Shown here piece by piece: positions 60,373 through 64,000 of a stretch of 64,000 nt of DNA. The position numbers and the translations under genes are program-made. A model generated the notes under the pieces. That model was not told where the DNA came from. It saw only the letters and a list, made by a program, of their open reading frames with translations, and did no database searches. This DNA comes from Pseudoxanthomonas sp. SE1. Lineage in GTDB: Bacteria > Pseudomonadota > Gammaproteobacteria > Xanthomonadales > Xanthomonadaceae. The DNA lies in NCBI RefSeq assembly GCF_029542205.1, contig NZ_CP113783.1, positions 3,277,001 through 3,341,000 of the forward strand, read 5' to 3'. The first letter of the stretch is position 1. Every line of letters starts with the position of its first letter.

Positions 60373-61638
60373 ATGGCCGTGACCCGTTCCGCCGCCAAGA
60401 AAGCCGCCTCCGCGCCCGTCCGCGAGAACCCGCTGAACCTGTTCGTCTGGGAGGGCACCGACAAGCGCGGCGTCAAGATGAAGGGCGAGCAGCAGTCAAA
60501 GAACGCCAACTTCCTGCGCGCCGAGCTGCGCAAGCAGGGCATCACGCCCAACGTGGTCAAGGTGAAGGGGAAGCCGCTGTTCGGCTCCGCCGGCAAGCCG
60601 GTAACGCCGAAGGACATCGCCTTCTTCAGCCGCCAGATGGCGACGATGATGAAATCCGGCGTGCCGATCGTGTCGTCGCTGGAGATCATCGAAAGCGGGC
60701 AGAAAAACATCCGCATGAAGAAGATGGTCGAGCAGATCCGTTTCGACATCGAAGGCGGCTCCTCGCTGCACGAAGCGATCAGCAAGCATCCCGTTCAGTT
60801 CGACGAGCTGTACCGCAACCTGGTACGGGCAGGCGAGTCGGCCGGTGTGCTGGAGACGGTGCTGGAGACCATCGCCAACTACAAGGAAAACATCGAAGCC
60901 CTCAAGGGCAAGATCAAGAAGGCGCTGTTCTACCCCGCGGCGGTGATCGCGGTCGCCATTCTGGTCACCTCTGTGATCCTGATGTTCGTGATCCCGGAAT
61001 TCGAGAAGACCTTCTCCAGCTTCGGCACCGAACTGCCCGCGTTCACCCAGATGATCATGGCTGCCTCACGCATCATGGTCAGTTGGTGGTGGGCAATGTT
61101 GCTCGTTGTAGCTGGCAGCATTTTCGGGACGCTGTTCCTCTTCAAGCGGTCTCCCGCTTTCCAGCATGCGGTGGACAAGTTGATCCTGAAGGTGCCGGTG
61201 ATCGGCCAGATCATGCATAACTCGGCCGTCGCCCGCTTCGCCCGCACCACCGCCGTGACCTTCAAGGCCGGCGTGCCGCTGGTCGAAGCCCTGGACACCG
61301 TGGCCGGCGCCACCGGCAACACCGTGTACGAAAAGGCCGTACACCGCATGCGCGATGACGTGTCGGTGGGCTACCCGCTGAACATGGCGATGAAGCAGAC
61401 CCAGCTGTTCCCGCACATGGTGGTGCAGATGACCGCCATCGGCGAGGAAGCCGGTGCACTGGACACCATGCTGTTCAAGGTGGCCGAGTACTTCGAGCAG
61501 GAGGTCAACAACGCGGTGGATGCGCTGTCCAGCCTGATCGAGCCCTTCATCATGGTCATCATCGGCGTGCTGGTCGGTGGCCTCGTTGTTGGCATGTACC
61601 TGCCCATCTTCAAGATCGCGGCGACGGTGGTCGGCTGA
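60373..61638 (+). CDS. pilC: Type IV pilus inner-membrane platform protein PilC
   Basis: A 421-residue inner-membrane platform on which PilB rotates. Two T2SSF domains are seen: FFSRQMATMMKSGVPIVSSLEII and FARTTAVTFKAGVPLVEALDTV. Three membrane helices follow (near residues 190, 235 and 395, the last being FIMVIIGVLVGGLVVGMYLPIF). The ATG at 60373 has an AGGGGAAA ribosome site; the in-frame ATG at 60334 would add 13 unlikely residues. pilD starts four bases after it. Confidence 0.96.
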   Translation: MAVTRSAAKKAASAPVRENPLNLFVWEGTDKRGVKMKGEQQSKNANFLRAELRKQGITPNVVKVKGKPLFGSAGKPVTPKDIAFFSRQMATMMKSGVPIVSSLEIIESGQKNIRMKKMVEQIRFDIEGGSSLHEAISKHPVQFDELYRNLVRAGESAGVLETVLETIANYKENIEALKGKIKKALFYPAAVIAVAILVTSVILMFVIPEFEKTFSSFGTELPAFTQMIMAASRIMVSWWWAMLLVVAGSIFGTLFLFKRSPAFQHAVDKLILKVPVIGQIMHNSAVARFARTTAVTFKAGVPLVEALDTVAGATGNTVYEKAVHRMRDDVSVGYPLNMAMKQTQLFPHMVVQMTAIGEEAGALDTMLFKVAEYFEQEVNNAVDALSSLIEPFIMVIIGVLVGGLVVGMYLPIFKIAATVVG

Positions 61639-61641
61639 TCC

Positions 61642-62505
61642 ATGGCGTTTCTGGATCAACACCCCGAACTGGGGTACCCGGTGGTGGCAGGCCTGGGCCT
61701 GCTGGTGGGCAGCTTTCTCAATGTGGTCATCCTGCGACTGCCGCGGCGGCTGGAGTGGGAGTGGAAGCGTGACGCCCGCGAGGTGCTGGAAGAGCCGGAG
61801 ATCTACGATCCGCCGCCTCCCGGCATCGTGGTGGAACGCTCGCACTGCCCGCACTGCAAAACGGCGCTGTCCTGGTACGAGAACATCCCGCTGTTCAGCT
61901 GGCTGGCCCTGCGCGGCAATTGCCGCCACTGCAAGGCCCCGATCTCGCCGCAGTACCCGCTCGTCGAGCTGCTGACCGCGTTGCTGGCGGTCGCCTCGGT
62001 ATGGCGGTTCGGCTTTGGCTGGCAGGGCTTTGGCGCGGCGCTGCTGAGCTGCTACCTGGTGGCGCTGAGCGGCATCGACCTGCGCACGCGGTTGCTGCCC
62101 GACCAGCTGACGCTGCCGTTGATGTGGCTGGGCCTGATCGGCAGCCTCGACAACCTCTACATGCCCGCCAAGCCGGCACTGCTGGGCGCCATCGCCGGCT
62201 ATGTGTCGCTGTGGCTGGTGTGGTGGCTGTTCAAACAGATCACCGGCAAGGAAGGCATGGGCCGGGGCGACTTCAAGCTCCTTGCGGCCCTCGGCGCCTG
62301 GGTGGGATTGAATGGCGTGCTGCCCATCATTCTGATCTCCTCGCTCGTGGGTGCCGTGGTCGGTTCGGCCTGGCTGGCGGTGCGGGGCCGCGACCGCGCC
62401 ACGCCGATCCCGTTCGGCCCCTATCTGGCCATCGCGGGCTGGATCGTGTTCTTCTGGGGCCAGCAGATCGTGGACACCTACCTGCGTTTCGCCGGCCTGA
62501 AGTAG
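61642..62505 (+). CDS. pilD: Prepilin peptidase / N-methyltransferase PilD
   Basis: A 287-residue polytopic membrane enzyme that cleaves the leaders of the pilins and methylates their new N-terminus. The cytoplasmic zinc loop has two CxxC pairs (SHCPHCKTAL, GNCRHCKAPI). The catalytic aspartates are in GIDLRTRLLPDQ and GRGDFKLLAALG. About eight membrane helices are visible. It starts three bases after pilC and likely shares its transcript. Confidence 0.97.
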   Translation: MAFLDQHPELGYPVVAGLGLLVGSFLNVVILRLPRRLEWEWKRDAREVLEEPEIYDPPPPGIVVERSHCPHCKTALSWYENIPLFSWLALRGNCRHCKAPISPQYPLVELLTALLAVASVWRFGFGWQGFGAALLSCYLVALSGIDLRTRLLPDQLTLPLMWLGLIGSLDNLYMPAKPALLGAIAGYVSLWLVWWLFKQITGKEGMGRGDFKLLAALGAWVGLNGVLPIILISSLVGAVVGSAWLAVRGRDRATPIPFGPYLAIAGWIVFFWGQQIVDTYLRFAGLK

Positions 62506-62589
62506 GTGCGCCCCGCGGGCGATGCGTTTCCCCGCACGTTGTGGAGAGCATGAGCATCTCGACCGAATGCGCTCGTACATAATCCCCCC

Positions 62590-63237
62590 ATGAGCGATTA
62601 CTTCATCGGCCTGACCGGCGGCATTGCCTCCGGGAAAAGTGCGCTTGAGCGAGCATTTGCCGCACGCGGCATCGCGGTGGCCGATGCCGATCTGCTGGCG
62701 CGCGAGGTGGTCCGGCCCGGCGAACCCGCGCTGGCCGCCGTGGCGGAGCGCTTCGGGCGCGATGTGCTGATGGCGGATGGCCAACTGGACCGGGCGGCGT
62801 TGCGTGTACGCGTATTCGGGAACGAGGAAGAGCGGCGCGCACTGGAAGCGATCGTGCACCCCGCCATCCGTCGGCGGCTGGAAGAGATCTGCCGGCAAGC
62901 CACGAGTCCCTACGCCATCGCGACGATCCCGCTGCTCACCGAAGGCGGTGGACGCGCGGCCTACCCGTGGCTGCACCGGATCCTGGTGGTCGACACACCC
63001 ACCGAAGTGCAGAAACAGCGGCTGATGCAGCGCGACGGCATCGATGCAGTCCTGGCGGACAAGATGATGGCAGCCCAGGCCTCGCGTGCAGACCGGCTGG
63101 CGCTGGCGGACGATATCGTCGTCAACGATGGTGATATCACCCACCTGCAGCGCGCCGCCGATGACCTGCACCGACGCTATCTGGCGCTGGCGGACGCCGG
63201 AAACATGCATTCCATGGCGAACAATCGCCCCCTGTAG
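62590..63237 (+). CDS. coaE: Dephospho-CoA kinase
   Basis: A 215-residue kinase that phosphorylates the ribose of dephospho-CoA in the last step of CoA synthesis. The P-loop is GLTGGIASGKSAL (residues 8-20), followed by ADADLLAREVV and IPLLTEGGG. The position after pilD is classic for gammaproteobacteria. Its stop codon TAG (63235-63237) is the TAG of a REP's GTAG motif. The tail NMHSMANNRPL looks like an extension produced when the REP was acquired. Confidence 0.95.
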   Translation: MSDYFIGLTGGIASGKSALERAFAARGIAVADADLLAREVVRPGEPALAAVAERFGRDVLMADGQLDRAALRVRVFGNEEERRALEAIVHPAIRRRLEEICRQATSPYAIATIPLLTEGGGRAAYPWLHRILVVDTPTEVQKQRLMQRDGIDAVLADKMMAAQASRADRLALADDIVVNDGDITHLQRAADDLHRRYLALADAGNMHSMANNRPL

Positions 63238-63399
63238 GAGCGGGCCATGCCCGCGATGCTCTTCCCTGGCCGGACAGCAAAGCATCGCGCCCAAGGGGGC
63301 TCGTACAGAGCACGTCGCGCCGCTTTGTAGGAGCGGGCCATGCCCGCCATGCTCTTGGGACACGGACCGGAAAGCATCGCGCCCAAGGGCGCTCCTACA
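63232..63399. repeat. Two GTAG-type REP pairs between coaE and the RAYT gene
   Basis: Unit pair 1 spans 63232-63308 (TGTAGGAGCGGGCCATGCCC ... GGGCTCGTACAG) and pair 2 spans 63324-63399 (TTGTAGGAGCGGGCCATGCC ... GGGCGCTCCTACAA). The two are near-identical tandem copies of a BIME. The TAG of the first is the coaE stop; the inverted TAG of the last (63395-63397) is the RAYT stop. Confidence 0.93.
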
Positions 63400-63892
63400 A
63401 CGCCTTCGGAATGCGATCCGCGATCCACACGGCGTCCCAGAACGGGTAGTCGCCCACGCGTTTCACCCACCCTGCCCTGACGGGATTCGCGACCAGGTAA
63501 CGCGCCGCAGCCCTCACGTCGTTCTCCCCGCGCAACAAGCGCTCGTGATACGCCCGCGCCCAGAGCGCACCGGTACGCCCCGCATCTCCGTTGTAGGCGC
63601 GCGCTGTGGCGGACTTGATCCGGTTCATGATCGACGCAAGGTGATTGTCGTCGCCAACCTGGACCAACCAATGTCCGTGGTCCGGCATCAACACTCACGC
63701 CAGCAGCCGCGATTCGCGGTAGACGTCGGGGTCGAGATGGCAGCGCGCGGCCCTGCAAGCGGGTGCGAATTCCTTGAAGAAGGGTTGGCGCCCAACGGTG
63801 GTCGCGGTTATCAGGTACACATGACCTGGCAGATGGAGGCGATGGCGCCGGAGCGCCGCATGACCGGCATGCGGGAAAACGGGACGGGGCAT
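63395..63892 (-). pseudogene. REP-associated tyrosine transposase (RAYT), interrupted by one in-frame stop
   Basis: The reading frame is continuous for 165 codons except for one TGA at 63695-63697. Before it, LPGHVYLITATTVGRQPFF matches the RAYT N-terminus. After it comes VLMPDHGHWLVQV with the HxH metal-binding motif, then IKSATARAYN with a Tyr as expected for the nucleophile region, and RAYHERLLRGENDVRAAARYLVANPVRAGWV. The family usually has AWVLMPDH here, so the TGA replaces Trp (TGG). RAYTs move or domesticate REP elements; REPs flank this gene on both sides, and its own stop codon is in one. It is probably inactive. Confidence 0.9.
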
Positions 63893-63966
63893 GCGAGCCA
63901 GCTTGCTGGCTTGCGTCCGACATGCACATCAGGCATCGCCGCGCCTAACCGTCAGAGGTCGGAGCG

Positions 63967-64000
63967 AACCCTGCCACGATGCTCTTCCAGGCCGGACAGC
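63967..64000. repeat. Start of another REP element at the window edge
   Basis: CGATGCTCTTCCAGGCCGGACAGC near the end repeats the inner part of the REP pair at 63254-63280 (there GATGCTCTTCCCTGGCCGGA). It puts a REP on the far side of the RAYT gene. It is cut by the window end. Confidence 0.65.

Noticed and set aside
63695..63697. TGA read as selenocysteine or programmed readthrough in the RAYT
   Set aside because: No selenocysteine insertion hairpin is evident after the TGA, and the position is Trp in relatives. A nonsense mutation is simpler.
63177..63929. A 250-residue minus-strand frame across the REPs and RAYT
   Set aside because: It is in another frame than the conserved RAYT motifs and is composed of repeat translation.

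Overview
The window is a GC-rich, almost entirely chromosomal-core stretch from a gammaproteobacterium of the Xanthomonadaceae (Lysobacterales). The gene order yebC-ruvC-ruvA-kup-ruvB-ybgC-tolQRAB-pal-cpoB-queE-queC, the sucCD-pilSR-pilA-pilB-pilC-pilD-coaE block, the abundant TonB-dependent receptors and the GTAG-type REP elements all fit that family. Pseudoxanthomonas or a close relative is my best guess; the genus cannot be fixed by eye. No prophage, integron, CRISPR array, rRNA or complete insertion sequence was seen. The only tRNA is tRNA-Lys(UUU).

Layout. 1-6.2 kb: the tail of recQ, a small secreted protein, bglX (GH3 beta-glucosidase, with a recognisable promoter and LacI-family operator), prlC, a Cds1-like PLP enzyme and tRNA-Lys. 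6.3-18.7 kb: one long minus-strand block holding queuosine genes (queC, queE), the Tol-Pal envelope system, ruvABC with kup inserted between ruvA and ruvB, and yebC. 18.7-29 kb: an esterase, an AraC regulator divergent from an ohr/chloroperoxidase-like pair, a GNAT acetyltransferase, aspS, a DUF3011 secreted protein, a lipoprotein, an FmdB zinc ribbon and an ABC-F ATPase. 29-43.4 kb: two similar TonB receptors bracketing a YbaL-type antiporter, a GGDEF-degenerate/EAL protein, clpB (with a sigma-32 promoter) and an NCS2-like permease. 43.8-53.2 kb: a DCC protein, DUF4166-pgeF-rluD, bamD, a VKOR-thioredoxin fusion, nadE, a ParE/RHH toxin-antitoxin pair and sucCD. 53.4-64 kb: the type IV pilus block pilS-pilR-pilA1-pilA2-pilB-pilC-pilD, then coaE and a decayed RAYT (REP-associated tyrosine transposase).

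The main points of interest are these. (1) pilR is out of frame by exactly one base at a 15-C tract in the linker between its receiver and AAA+ domains. Both tandem pilin genes just downstream carry sigma-54 -24/-12 promoters, so the tract could be a phase switch for piliation, or a sequencing error. (2) Several families of palindromic repeats sit between genes. In four genes (NCS2 permease, DCC protein, coaE and the RAYT itself) the TAG stop codon is the TAG of the repeat's 5'-GTAG motif. (3) The RAYT gene is interrupted by a single TGA where its family usually has Trp, immediately before the catalytic HxH motif.

Start codons were moved from the longest ORF to internal starts where family length, N-terminal motifs or ribosome binding sites demanded it (queC, ruvA, ruvB, ruvC, kup, aspS, nadE, pilC and others). 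Protein identities come from recognising sequence motifs by eye; no database search was run.
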